A stretch of DNA of 64,000 nucleotides from Butyrivibrio sp. INlla14 (GCF_900102515.1 NZ_FMVS01000010.1:1-64000); one strand, 5' to 3'. Numbered from the stretch's first letter, positions 45,893 through 55,631 are shown. Made by a program: numbers and translations. The notes: generated by a model from the letters alone, not told the origin.

Positions 45893-47620
45893 TTATCTTC
45901 GACGTATATATCTATACACCCTGGTTTCATAAGGACGAAGATATCCCTTTTTAAGCTCCTGTTCATTAAGGCCCAGATGGATATTACCGACTATTCCTGC
46001 GTGAGGATCTGTCTTCATATCTGGATAGTTGCATAGAACCAGCTCTCCGTGGCATCCGGAAAATTTTGGGGGCTTATGGGCCTTAACAGGGAACCTAGAG
46101 AAAGAGCATATAACCAAATAGCTTTCATCGTCAAGGCTTCGCTCATACATATAGATATTCTTGTCCTTTGGAAAATGCTCTGTGTATTGTCCGTAGATAA
46201 GCGTCTCAGAAGATTTCCTGAGGGAGAGGCATTTTCTGTAAAAGTTCAAAATGCTAAGGCTATCAGGTTCCTCTTTTGCCACATTCACACGCTTGTAATT
46301 GGGGTTTATGTAGAACCAGGGCTTAACCTTGGAAAAACCTGCGTTGTCAGTAGCGTTCCACTGCATTGGAGTTCTGGCTGAATCCCTGCTGGATAAGTGG
46401 ATGCGGTGAAGACGTCTTTCAGGGTCTTCCTTTAGGTGATAAGTGTGGTAATTGGTGATTGATGAAACATCCATGTACTGATCAATTGACATGAGCTTAA
46501 TGTTGGTCATGCCAATTTCCTGGCCCTGGTAGATAAAAGGCGTTCCCTGCTGAAAGATGTAGCTTGCTGCCAGCATGGTTCCGCTTTCTCTCCAGAAGTA
46601 CTCGCTTCCGTACCTGCTTATGATCCTGGGATGGTCGTGATTCTCAAGATATAGCGCATTCCAGGCCTTGCCATTTAAGGCATTTTGCCATTTAGTGAAA
46701 GCTTTTTTTAGCTTTATCAGGGAAAATGGCCTGTGGAGATATTCTGTATACAGACAGTCTGCCATCATATGATCAAAGGAAAACATCATATCCAGGGACT
46801 TGGTCTTGCCTGTGAGGTATTTCATGGCGGAATTAACTGTTGTCATGGGACCTTCGCCTAACTGAAAACAGTCATATTCATTGCAGACCTTCCTAAATTC
46901 TGACAGATATTCATGAATGTGAGGACCATCCTTGTAATGGGACATTCCTGTGGCTGCCGGTAAAAAAGATAATCCATCAGGAAGTCCTTCTTTTTTGGAA
47001 ATGAAGTTTATCACGTCTTCTCTGAAACCGTCCACGCCCATATCCAGCCAGAACCGCATGATATCTTTTACCTCCTGGCGGACCTTGGGGTTATCCATAT
47101 TTAGATCAGGCTGCTTTTTTGCAAATATATGAAGGTAGTACTGACCTCTTATGGGATCGTATTCCCAGGCTTCACCTTCAAAAAGGCTCTTCCAGTTATT
47201 GGGCTTATCTCTCCAAATGTAATAGTCACTATAGGGGTTATCCTTGCCCTTTCTTGATTCAATGAACCAGGGGTGCTCATCTGAAGTGTGATTTATAACA
47301 AGGTCCATGATTATCTTAAGTCCGAGACTATGAGCTTTGTTTAACACTCTTTTAAACTGGTCAAGGTCTCCGAAATCAGGATGGATATCCTTATAATCTG
47401 AAATGTCATATCCAAAATCCGCATTGGGGGATGGGTAAATTGGAGAAAACCATATGCCATCTACTCCCAGGGATTTGATATATTCCAGTTTGTCATAGAC
47501 TCCGTACAGGTCTCCGATTCCGTCTCCGTTTCCATCACAAAAGCTCCTGACCCAGATCTGGTAGAAGCTCATGGGTTTGTACCAATCATGATTATTTTGA
47601 CTGATGTTTTCTTTCTTCAT
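45893..47620 (-). CDS. GH13 alpha-glucosidase (oligo-1,6-glucosidase type)
   Basis: The 575-residue cytoplasmic enzyme has an (alpha/beta)8 barrel. Nucleophile Asp202 (DGFREDVINFISK), acid/base Glu256 (LGEGP) and the transition-state Asp329 (LENHDHPR) are all present. QPDLNMDNPKVR (about 170-181) is the motif that separates oligo-1,6-glucosidase-like members (subfamily 31) from other GH13 enzymes. It should split glucose from isomalto- or malto-oligosaccharides, or sucrose-like substrates. There is no signal peptide. It lies 57 bases after the glycosyltransferase gene and 43 bases before the lipoprotein gene, all on the minus strand. Confidence 0.9.
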   Translation of the reverse strand: MKKENISQNNHDWYKPMSFYQIWVRSFCDGNGDGIGDLYGVYDKLEYIKSLGVDGIWFSPIYPSPNADFGYDISDYKDIHPDFGDLDQFKRVLNKAHSLGLKIIMDLVINHTSDEHPWFIESRKGKDNPYSDYYIWRDKPNNWKSLFEGEAWEYDPIRGQYYLHIFAKKQPDLNMDNPKVRQEVKDIMRFWLDMGVDGFREDVINFISKKEGLPDGLSFLPAATGMSHYKDGPHIHEYLSEFRKVCNEYDCFQLGEGPMTTVNSAMKYLTGKTKSLDMMFSFDHMMADCLYTEYLHRPFSLIKLKKAFTKWQNALNGKAWNALYLENHDHPRIISRYGSEYFWRESGTMLAASYIFQQGTPFIYQGQEIGMTNIKLMSIDQYMDVSSITNYHTYHLKEDPERRLHRIHLSSRDSARTPMQWNATDNAGFSKVKPWFYINPNYKRVNVAKEEPDSLSILNFYRKCLSLRKSSETLIYGQYTEHFPKDKNIYMYERSLDDESYLVICSFSRFPVKAHKPPKFSGCHGELVLCNYPDMKTDPHAGIVGNIHLGLNEQELKKGYLRPYETRVYRYIRRR

Positions 47621-47677
47621 ATTAGCCTTCTTTACTGATTAGGATAGATACAGAAAATGTGTTATTAGCGCGATGTT

Positions 47678-49249
47678 TCAGGTATCATCATATTTATCAT
47701 CTGAGAAGTCGCCTGTTATGTTGTCTTTAAGTCTGTCGATACCATCGTTTATATCACTCTTGATACTTTCGACATTCTCTCGGAAGTCTTGCTTAAAATC
47801 TTCCATGTTGCCTTTCATCTCTTGGAGGTTATCGCTGACTTTTCCTTTGAATTCTTCGTAGTTATCACGAACATTGTCCTTGAATTCTTCGTAGTTTTCG
47901 CGAGCATTACTCCTGAATTCTTCATAATTCTCTCGAGCGTTAATCCTAAATTCTTCGTAGTTCTCCCTCATACCTTCGTGGATTTCTCTTGGAATATCAA
48001 CGAATACCCTCTGTGTTCCATTGAGAATATCAGCTGCAGAGTTCATAAGGTATTCAAAACTTTGATGCTTTCTGATTCCAAGTTCTCCACTTTTGGCCAT
48101 TTCATGGATTTCCTTGTATCTGTCATAGGCTATTCGAACGGCCTGATCCCAGGAAATGTAGATTTCATCCATGGCGTTTTGCCCAACCTGATGCATTCTA
48201 TCAAGGTTTCCAGATAGCAGCTCAAGGAGAGCTGCCATTGACTGAGCATTTTCTTCTATGAGATATCCGTTCCTGTCATGGGTTATACCTTCTGCTGCGC
48301 AGGAGCCTTTTATCAGAACGCTGGCAAGTCCGCAGGCAGCCGCTTCTCTAACTACAATGCCGTTTGTATCGTATGTAGATGGAAAGAGAAATAAGTCTGC
48401 TCTAGTGTTCCAGGCTCTAAGTTTTTCTCTGTCGCGAACCGGGCCAGTAAAGATGACTTTGTCAGATATTCCGTACTCTTTTACAAGCGCCTGCATCTCA
48501 TCAGCATCAGCGCCTCCGCCCACAAAGACCATCCTGTAATCGATACCTTTCGTGGATAATTCTTTCATGGCATCAATTATGATCGGAAGACCTTTATACT
48601 TCATGAGACGGCCGACGAATAGGAATAGTGGAATTCCTACAGGAATATCATAGGAATTCTGAAGCTCTTTTACCGCCTCTAAGCTGGCTCGGCCTTTAGG
48701 GAAATCAACGCCGTTTGGCATTACTCTGTACTCACCTTGAAAGCCCAGTGAGCGCAGGTTTTCGCCGGCTCCTTCTGATACAACCCAGACATCGTCGCAG
48801 GCTTCGATGTTTTTAACCATTGTCTTGATTGTTTCCTTTTTTAGTAAGCCATCGCCCACAGCTCTTGCTATATCCACATCAAATTTGGTGTGGTAGGTGA
48901 AGATAAGAGGAGCTCCTGTCTCTCTTCTAAGGATTCTGCCCATGATTGTAGAGGCAGCAGGACAGTGAGTGTGTATGATATCAGGCTTCATATCAGCCAT
49001 TTGGTCAATTTCCCTTATGGATAGTGGATAACCTGTTCTATAACCCTTTACAAAATCGGTTGTATCAAAACTTGGATAGGCAACAACCTTGTAAGGATAT
49101 CCATCATAACTGGCATCTGGGTATCTGGGTGTACCTACTATTACATTTGATTCAAGTTCTGTAGTCAGGATACTTCCGTAATTCATGACTACATTGGCAA
49201 CGCCGTCTATGACAGGCGGAAAGGAATCATTAAGAAGGCATATGTTCAT
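47678..49249 (-). CDS. GT4 glycosyltransferase with 11-residue-repeat tail
   Basis: The 523-residue protein has a GT4/GT-B catalytic part (1 to about 385: MNICLLNDSFPPVIDGVANVV, HTHCPAASTIMGR, FVGRLMKYKGLPIIIDAM, NGIVVREAAACGLA). It resembles bacterial diacylglycerol glucosyltransferases. The tail (about 415-523) is made of at least eight consecutive 11-residue units, such as ARENYEEFRSN and VRDNYEEFKGK, strongly amphipathic. Such hendecad repeats form long helices that lie on membranes or coil together; membrane attachment is inferred. AGGGAGA precedes the ATG. It heads the operon with GH13 and lipoprotein genes. A function in glycolipid or capsule synthesis is probable but not proven. Confidence 0.85.
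   Translation of the reverse strand: MNICLLNDSFPPVIDGVANVVMNYGSILTTELESNVIVGTPRYPDASYDGYPYKVVAYPSFDTTDFVKGYRTGYPLSIREIDQMADMKPDIIHTHCPAASTIMGRILRRETGAPLIFTYHTKFDVDIARAVGDGLLKKETIKTMVKNIEACDDVWVVSEGAGENLRSLGFQGEYRVMPNGVDFPKGRASLEAVKELQNSYDIPVGIPLFLFVGRLMKYKGLPIIIDAMKELSTKGIDYRMVFVGGGADADEMQALVKEYGISDKVIFTGPVRDREKLRAWNTRADLFLFPSTYDTNGIVVREAAACGLASVLIKGSCAAEGITHDRNGYLIEENAQSMAALLELLSGNLDRMHQVGQNAMDEIYISWDQAVRIAYDRYKEIHEMAKSGELGIRKHQSFEYLMNSAADILNGTQRVFVDIPREIHEGMRENYEEFRINARENYEEFRSNARENYEEFKDNVRDNYEEFKGKVSDNLQEMKGNMEDFKQDFRENVESIKSDINDGIDRLKDNITGDFSDDKYDDT
47849..47980 (-). repeat. Four tandem 33-bp repeats inside the glycosyltransferase gene
   Basis: Units at 47849, 47882, 47915 and 47948 share the AATTCTTC start and most later positions. 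Each codes for one 11-residue unit (NARENYEEF type). The period is a multiple of three, so copy-number change keeps the frame. Confidence 0.85.
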
Positions 49250-50248
49250 AGTGTTAATTCTCCCTGGTAATTCATATATACTTTATAGGTCATTCTATCT
49301 GCTTAAAACTTGCAATAATAAAATCTACATATAAGTTTACCACAGTTAATAGGCTAGAGAGAACGAGAGAGCAAGAGAGCGAGTCCGCAGTGCACGGAAG
49401 ACAATCTTTGTGCATATTACTGCGGTTAGAGCACTACTCGCATATTTACAACTAGTTTTTGGGTGCATGTACTAGTTGATCTTACCTAAGCTTGCTATAC
49501 ATGCAGTTGTGATTAAGGAGTCATTATGCGTGTACATAAAAGTCAAACATGTTCAATGCATATTAAAATATTCAGTCGGAATACATGTGTACCAGTAAGT
49601 AGTCTGACTGAATAAAAATGCATACACGCCAGATACAACAGCACAGTATTGCGCATGTTTCCGCTGAATTAAGCGGTGAATGGTGTACATGCGAAACAAG
49701 GACTTTTATTAAGCTGCATGTTAAAAGCATGCTTAAGCCAAAAGAGAAGCTATGACTCGCTATGCGCTCTTCTTACTAGCATCATTTTGGCATATAATTG
49801 CTGATTTTCGTGGCTAGATTAAAACTGGAGCCACTTAGTGAATTACTAAAGATAGAAATTCAGAAACATCGAAACTATAACTCATAAAAGTGACTATGTC
49901 AATTATGATAATCAGGTTGTAAATATGACGATATCAACCATAATGATCAAGTTGCCAGTAATGCACCAGTATGCCTGGACTATAGCTGTAACTATAACGC
50001 TAACTTTTGCATGAAATTTCTAGCGTGATTCTTACAGTTAAATTTGTGTTAAATAACGCTTGCCATAATTGTTTCAAATGCAGCTATATGCTATGATTTC
50101 AAGTGCAAAGCATATATATGTTACGTGAATTCCTGATTACACATATTTGTTCTGGGCATAAAGTCAATGAGCATAATCTGCAAGTTTATGTGCATTATGA
50201 TTTAGACAAATACATCATAAAAATATTAGAGGTTTAGCGAGGTATATT
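49250..50248. other. Hairpin-rich gene-free region of about 1 kb
   Basis: No convincing reading frame exists on either strand. Instead, stem-loops follow one another from 49380 to 50038: GCGAGT/ACTCGC (49380, 49437) enclosing CCGCAG/CTGCGG and TGCAC/GTGCA; CAACTAGT/ACTAGTTG (49450, 49472); ATTCAGTC/GACTGAAT (49571, 49607); CGCATGT/ACATGCG (49653, 49688) enclosing CCGCT/AGCGG; TTAAGC/GCTTAA (49710, 49732); AAGAG/CTCTT (49743, 49768); GTGGCT/AGCCAC (49811, 49830); GGTTG/CAACC (49916, 49936); CTGTAA/TTACAG (49987, 50033) enclosing ACGCTA/TAGCGT. Several are nested. A large structured RNA or an array of structured repeats is possible; it could also contain the divergent promoters of the GT4 and GH3 genes. 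Confidence 0.5.
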
Positions 50249-52780
50249 ATGGAAAAATGGGCAAGAATCAAATACACACCAAATCTTCCACTTGGCGCAA
50301 ATGGTGAGAGAGTCACAGCCAGCAAGGAGCACATCGCACTTTCATGTGATGCAGCCTGCGAAGGTATGGTGCTTCTTAAGAATGAAAGAAACGTTCTTCC
50401 AATAAGGAAAGGTAAAAGGGTAGCGCTTTTTGGAAAGGGAACCTTTGACTATGTTAAGGGAGGTGGCGGAAGCGGAGATGTTACCGTGCCTTATGTGAGA
50501 AACCTGTATGAGGGACTTTCTCAGTATACAGAGGATATTGCGATTTATGACAAGTCCGCCAAGTTCTACAAAGAGTACGTAGAAGAGCAGTACAGACAGG
50601 GCATTGCCCCTGGCATGTTAAAAGAACCAGCACTCCCGGATGATATTTTGTCTGACGCTGCAGCTTACACAGATACTGCAATCATTTCTATCAGCAGATT
50701 TTCCGGCGAAGGCTGGGATCGAAAGGTAGCTGGAGTAGACAGAGAGATCAAGTGTGAGGACGTAGGACTTGTAGCTCAGGCCAACAAAGTATTCGAACAC
50801 GGTGATTTCTATCTGACCAATGCTGAGAAGAAAATGGTCAAGCAGGTTAAGGAAAGCTTCTCTAACGTTATTGTTGTTATGAACGTAGGCGGAATAGTTG
50901 ATACTACATGGTTTAAAAATGATGATGAAATTTCATCAGTTCTTATGGCATGGCAGGGCGGAATAGAAGGCGGCCTTGCTGCAGCAAGAATCCTTCTAGG
51001 TAAGGTCAATCCATCAGGCAAGCTTGCAGATACATTTGCGGCAAAGCTTGAGGATTACCCATCAACAGACGGATTCCATGAGGATGATGAGTACGTAGAT
51101 TATACAGAAGATATCTATGTTGGTTACAGATACTTTGAGACAATTCCAGGGGCTGCTAAAAAGGTAAACTATCCATTTGGATTTGGCCTTTCCTACACTA
51201 CATTCCTGCTTGAGGACTGCAAGGCAGAAGCTTTCACAGTTGAGAGCGTTGTAGAAGATTCAATTGCCGTATCCACAAAAGCGAAGGAAAACAGAGGAAA
51301 ATCAGCTGATGAAACAAAGACAGAAAATAATCTTGCTGATGCTATCGTAGTAAGAGCAATTGTTACCAATGTTGGAAAACGTACAGGAAAAGAAGTAGTG
51401 CAGCTCTACTACATCGCACCTCAGGGCAAGCTTGGAAAACCCGCTAAGGTTCTTGGCGGATATTATAAGACACGCCTTCTTGCACCAGGTGAGAGCGAGC
51501 GCGTGACAATAGCTCTTTATATGGATGATATGGCTTCCTATGATGACCTTGGAAAGGTTAAAAAAGCTGCCTGGGTTCTGGAAAAAGGCCAGTATAAGTT
51601 CTATCTTGGAACATCCGTAAGAGACGTAAGAGAACTTGATTATAAATATGAACTTAAGAAAAACGTAGTTGTAGAGCAGGTTTCAAATAAGCTCGTGCCA
51701 ACATCACTTAAAAAGAGAATGCTCTCTGACGGAAGCTTCGAAGAGCTTCCACAGCTTAAGCCTGTTGATACCTACGCTACAATCTTTAAAAGAGATAAAG
51801 ACTGGAAGGAAACTATCAACTGGAAAGTACTAAAGACACCTAAGGTTCGTCCGCAGGATATGTTCCAGCTCTTCCTTCCACCAAGTGACAAGGATCCGAA
51901 GAAATTCATTGAAGTTGCAGAATGCAAGATGACCCTTGAAGATTTCATGAAGCAGCTTTCTGATGAGCAGCTTGCTTCCCTCCTTGGCGGACAGCCCAAT
52001 ATGGGTATGGCCAACACCTTTGGCTATGGCAACCTTCCAGAAGTTGGTGTTCCATCAGCCATGACCTGCGATGGTCCTGCCGGAGTCAGGATCGCACCTG
52101 AAGTTGGCGTTCAGACAACAGCATTTCCATGCTCAACTCTTCTTGCATGCACCTGGAACGAAGACATTTGCTATGATGTTGGTGTTGCTGGTGGTGCTGA
52201 GGCAAAAGAGTGTAACTTTGGTGCATGGCTTACTCCTGCAGTAAATATCCACAGAAGTCCACTTTGCGGAAGAAACTTTGAGTACTACTCAGAAGATCCA
52301 TTCCTTGCTGGTAAGCAGGCAGCAGCTATGGTTCGCGGTATCCAGAGCAACAATATCGCTGCTACACCTAAACACTTCGCCCTTAATAACAAGGAATCCA
52401 ACAGAAAGGGCAGCGATTCAAGAGCATCAGAAAGAGCCATAAGAGAAATCTACTTAAAGGCCTTTGAAATAATTGTAAAAGAGGCAGAACCTTGGAGCAT
52501 CATGTCTTCCTACAATGTAATTAACGGACAGAGAGCTTCTGAGTCCCATGATCTTCTTACAGGAATCCTCAGAGATGAATGGGGATTTGAAGGTGTAGTA
52601 GTAAGTGACTGGTGGGGCTATGGTGAGCATTACAAGGAAGTCCTTGCAGGCAATGACATCAAAATGGGCTGTGGCTATACAGACCAGCTCCTTGCTGCTA
52701 TTGATAAAAAGGCACTTTCAAGAAAAGATTTAGAGAAATCCGCTGCTCGTGTTCTCACAATGCTTCTTAAGCTAGACTAA
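50249..52780 (+). CDS. GH3 beta-glucosidase with swapped domain order
   Basis: The 843-residue enzyme splits beta-glucosides such as cello-oligosaccharides. The order of domains is reversed compared with most GH3 enzymes. The GH3 C-terminal-type domain comes first (about 20-300, with VLLKNERNVLPI and FGKGTFDYVKGGGGSGDV), followed by a fibronectin-like part (about 345-460, EVVQLYY). The catalytic barrel is last (about 570-843), with nucleophile Asp787 (VVVSDWWGYG) and TPKHFALNNKE. This order is known from Butyrivibrio fibrisolvens and Ruminococcus albus beta-glucosidases. There is no signal peptide, so it works in the cytoplasm. GCGAGG precedes the ATG. Confidence 0.93.
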   Translation: MEKWARIKYTPNLPLGANGERVTASKEHIALSCDAACEGMVLLKNERNVLPIRKGKRVALFGKGTFDYVKGGGGSGDVTVPYVRNLYEGLSQYTEDIAIYDKSAKFYKEYVEEQYRQGIAPGMLKEPALPDDILSDAAAYTDTAIISISRFSGEGWDRKVAGVDREIKCEDVGLVAQANKVFEHGDFYLTNAEKKMVKQVKESFSNVIVVMNVGGIVDTTWFKNDDEISSVLMAWQGGIEGGLAAARILLGKVNPSGKLADTFAAKLEDYPSTDGFHEDDEYVDYTEDIYVGYRYFETIPGAAKKVNYPFGFGLSYTTFLLEDCKAEAFTVESVVEDSIAVSTKAKENRGKSADETKTENNLADAIVVRAIVTNVGKRTGKEVVQLYYIAPQGKLGKPAKVLGGYYKTRLLAPGESERVTIALYMDDMASYDDLGKVKKAAWVLEKGQYKFYLGTSVRDVRELDYKYELKKNVVVEQVSNKLVPTSLKKRMLSDGSFEELPQLKPVDTYATIFKRDKDWKETINWKVLKTPKVRPQDMFQLFLPPSDKDPKKFIEVAECKMTLEDFMKQLSDEQLASLLGGQPNMGMANTFGYGNLPEVGVPSAMTCDGPAGVRIAPEVGVQTTAFPCSTLLACTWNEDICYDVGVAGGAEAKECNFGAWLTPAVNIHRSPLCGRNFEYYSEDPFLAGKQAAAMVRGIQSNNIAATPKHFALNNKESNRKGSDSRASERAIREIYLKAFEIIVKEAEPWSIMSSYNVINGQRASESHDLLTGILRDEWGFEGVVVSDWWGYGEHYKEVLAGNDIKMGCGYTDQLLAAIDKKALSRKDLEKSAARVLTMLLKLD

Positions 52781-52823
52781 TATTTAAACGATATTGTTAA
52801 TACTTTGTAAATTCTCTGTAAAT

Positions 52824-52850
52824 AGCGCCAAAAACATTGTTTTTGGCGCT
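52824..52850. terminator. Hairpin after the GH3 gene
   Basis: AGCGCCAAAAACA pairs with TGTTTTTGGCGCT around a minimal loop, a nearly perfect stem. It lacks a long T-run afterwards; the T-rich arm may serve. Probably a terminator. Confidence 0.65.
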
Positions 52851-52911
52851 ATAATTATAGTAGTACAGTAGCTTTTCGTTTTTGTACTAGGGGTGTTAAG
52901 GAGGTTTTCTT

Positions 52912-53589
52912 ATGAAGAGAAGATCGATTGTTGGAATGATACTAATTGCATTACTAATGGGACTTGTAGGCTGCACTTCTGCTGGCAGCAATAGCACAGA
53001 TGGAACAGTGGGAACTGGCGGAAGCCCTGCGGATTCTGGAGACCTCAAGCCGGTAATTTACCTGTATCCATTAGAGGACAATACAGAAATATCTGTAAGG
53101 CTTGATTATGATGGAAATCTTGTGGACCTTATTCCGGAGTTTAATGCAGAGAACACCTGGAATGTAACCGCTAATAGAGACGGTAAGATAACTTTTGAGG
53201 GACAGACCTATGACTATCTTTTCTGGGAAGGCGATCCAAACTATTCCTATGACTTTTATTCAGGCTTCTGTGTAAAGGGTGAGGATACAGAGAAGTTCCT
53301 TAATGAGAAGCTTGCAATCCTTGGACTGAATGATTCTGAGAGAGCAGAATTTATCGAGTTCTGGCTTCCTATGATGGAAAAGAATCCCTATAATATGGTG
53401 AGCTTCCAGGGCAATACCTATAATCGCGGAGCTAAGCTTACAGTTTCACCTGAACCTGATACTCTGATCCGTGTATTTATGGCCTGGTATCCAACAGATA
53501 GATACATCAAGATCAATCCTCAGTATCTTGAGACACCACTTCGCGGCGGCTTTACAGTAGTTGAATGGGGCGGCAATAAAGTTAAATAA
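52912..53589 (+). CDS. Lipoprotein with a KPVIYLYP domain
   Basis: The 225-residue lipoprotein has a signal peptide and lipobox LVGC (Cys at 21), a Ser/Gly/Thr linker (22-45), and a domain that opens with LKPVIYLYPLED and contains YLFWEGDPNYS and FMAWYPTDRYIKI. KPVIYLYP-type extracellular proteins occur across many bacteria without known function. GGAGG precedes the ATG. It is a single gene between two hairpins. Confidence 0.75.
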   Translation: MKRRSIVGMILIALLMGLVGCTSAGSNSTDGTVGTGGSPADSGDLKPVIYLYPLEDNTEISVRLDYDGNLVDLIPEFNAENTWNVTANRDGKITFEGQTYDYLFWEGDPNYSYDFYSGFCVKGEDTEKFLNEKLAILGLNDSERAEFIEFWLPMMEKNPYNMVSFQGNTYNRGAKLTVSPEPDTLIRVFMAWYPTDRYIKINPQYLETPLRGGFTVVEWGGNKVK

Positions 53590-53651
53590 ACTTGTATTGA
53601 TATAAAGTATAAATTCAACTTGCAACAAGTATAATGTTGTTTTAAAATGTT

Positions 53652-53696
53652 GTGCGTGATATTGGATTTTTTCCTGTATCACGCACTTATTTTTTG
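53652..53696 (+). terminator. Terminator after the KPVIYLYP lipoprotein gene
   Basis: GTGCGTGATA pairs perfectly with TATCACGCAC, followed by a T-rich stretch (TTATTTTTTG). Confidence 0.8.
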
Positions 53697-53768
53697 TATG
53701 ATGTAAATAACGCAGGATGCAGGTTTTCCTGATTTTTCTGCTAGATTTAAAAGAAATGGAGAAATATC

Positions 53769-55613
53769 ATGATGCAATCACGTACACATAACTGTGGTGA
53801 GCTGCGCATGGCCAATGTTGGCGAGAGCGTTACTCTTGTTGGATGGCTTGAGAACATGCGTGAAGTTGGTTCAGGACTTGGATTCGTTGTCCTTCGTGAC
53901 TTCTATGGCACAACACAGATCGTCCTTGAGACAGAGGAAATGGTCAAGACTGCCAAGGCCATCAATAAAGAGTCAACAATTTCCGTTAAGGGTGTAGTAA
54001 GAGAGCGTAGCAGTAAGAACCCTAAGCAGGAGACAGGCGATATCGAGGTTGTTCCTGAGTCTATCACAGTACTGGGCCGCTGCCGTTACAACGAGCTTCC
54101 TTTCGAGATCAACCATTCAAGAGAAGCTGATGAGACAGCTCGTCTTAAATATCGTTACCTTGACCTTCGTAATCCAGAGGTTAAGAAGAACATTATCCTT
54201 AGAAGCAATGTTATCTCAGCACTTCGTCAGGCTATGACAGAGCATGGATTCATGGAGATCACAACTCCTATCCTTACAGCTTCATCACCTGAGGGAGCAA
54301 GAGACTACCTTGTACCAGCAAGAAAGCATCCTGGTAAGTTCTATGCACTTCCACAGGCTCCACAGCAGTTCAAGCAGCTTCTTATGACAGCTGGATTTGA
54401 TCGCTATTTCCAGATTGCACCATGCTTCCGTGATGAGGATGCAAGAGGAGATAGAAGCCCGGGAGAGTTCTATCAGCTTGATATGGAGATGGCTTTCGCT
54501 ACTCAGGAAGATGTATTTTCAGTATGCGAGGATGTTCTTCCTCCAGTATTTGAGAAGTTTGGAACATATAACCGTGCATCCAAGGCTCCATTTACTCGTA
54601 TTCCATATCTTGAGGCTATGGAGAAATATGGTTCAGACAAGCCAGACCTTAGAATTGATCTTACAGTAGACGATGTTACAGAGGTTCTCAAGGATTGCGG
54701 CTTTGGTCCATTTGCATCAACAGTTTCTGCTGAGGCAGCAGAGGCAAGTGAGGGCGCTCTTACAGCAGGCGCAGAAACAGGCGTTAGAATTAAGGCTGTT
54801 GTTATTTCTGATTTCAAGGAGAGCCGTAAGTTCATCGACAAGACTATCGGTGATGTAGAGGTTCAGTCAGGTAACAAGGCTTACTGGTTTAGAATGGATG
54901 AGAACGGAGAACTTGTTGGAGGAATCTCCAAGTTTGTTGCTCCTATCAAGGATTCTGTAGTTTCAGCTCTTTCACTTAAGGCTGGAGACCTTGTAGTTCT
55001 CTCAGCAGGCAAGCTTAACATGGCTCAGAAGACTGCTGGTGTTATCGTTAAGACCTTTGGTGCTGCTGTTCCTGGACACATGGACAAAGAGAAATATGAA
55101 TTCTGCTGGATTGTAGACTTCCCTATGTATGAGATTGGCGAGGAGTCAGGAGAACTTGAATTCTGCCACAACCCATTCTCAATGCCATCAGGCGGACTTG
55201 AGACACTTCTTAAGGCAGAGAGAGGCGAGATCGATCCTCTTTCAATTACAGCAGATCAGTACGACCTTGTTGTAAACGGAATCGAGCTTTCATCAGGTGC
55301 TGTTCGTAACCATGATCCTGAGATCATGATCAAGGCATTTGAGATGGTAAGACTTGGCGAGGAAGATGTTAAGGCTAAGTTCCCAGCTATGTACAACGCA
55401 TTCTGCTATGGTGCACCACCACACGCAGGAATTGCTCCTGGCGTAGACCGTATGGTAATGCTTCTTGCAGGTGAGGACTCAATCCGTGAGATTATTCCTT
55501 TCCCTATGAACAAGAATGCAGCAGACGTTATGATGGGCGCTCCAAGCTATGTAACAGACAAGCAGCTTGAAGAGCTTCACATCAAGTCAACTGCAACAGA
55601 AGATGCAGAATAA
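53769..55613 (+). CDS. aspS: Aspartyl-tRNA synthetase
   Basis: The 614-residue class II synthetase has the bacterial layout: N-terminal OB-fold anticodon domain (about 1-105, SVTLVGWLENMREVG), catalytic core (RYLDLR, then TPILTASSPEGARDYLVPAR, FRDEDARGDRSPGEFYQLD), a GAD insertion (about 290-420) and motif 3 (GVDRMVMLLAGEDSIREIIPFP). Whether it also charges tRNA-Asn cannot be settled from the sequence. Two ATGs lie side by side at 53769 and 53772; GGAG upstream fits either. No T-box is visible ahead of it. A strong terminator follows. Confidence 0.97.
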   Translation: MMQSRTHNCGELRMANVGESVTLVGWLENMREVGSGLGFVVLRDFYGTTQIVLETEEMVKTAKAINKESTISVKGVVRERSSKNPKQETGDIEVVPESITVLGRCRYNELPFEINHSREADETARLKYRYLDLRNPEVKKNIILRSNVISALRQAMTEHGFMEITTPILTASSPEGARDYLVPARKHPGKFYALPQAPQQFKQLLMTAGFDRYFQIAPCFRDEDARGDRSPGEFYQLDMEMAFATQEDVFSVCEDVLPPVFEKFGTYNRASKAPFTRIPYLEAMEKYGSDKPDLRIDLTVDDVTEVLKDCGFGPFASTVSAEAAEASEGALTAGAETGVRIKAVVISDFKESRKFIDKTIGDVEVQSGNKAYWFRMDENGELVGGISKFVAPIKDSVVSALSLKAGDLVVLSAGKLNMAQKTAGVIVKTFGAAVPGHMDKEKYEFCWIVDFPMYEIGEESGELEFCHNPFSMPSGGLETLLKAERGEIDPLSITADQYDLVVNGIELSSGAVRNHDPEIMIKAFEMVRLGEEDVKAKFPAMYNAFCYGAPPHAGIAPGVDRMVMLLAGEDSIREIIPFPMNKNAADVMMGAPSYVTDKQLEELHIKSTATEDAE

Positions 55614-55631
55614 GTAAAAAGAAATAATTAT

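Noticed and set aside
47849..47980. Regular 33-base repeats considered as a CRISPR array
   Set aside because: The units are adjacent without spacers, diverged, and in frame inside the glycosyltransferase gene.
53590..53768. T-box leader before aspS
   Set aside because: No T-box sequence or specifier loop was seen, and after the previous gene's terminator only about 70 bases remain.
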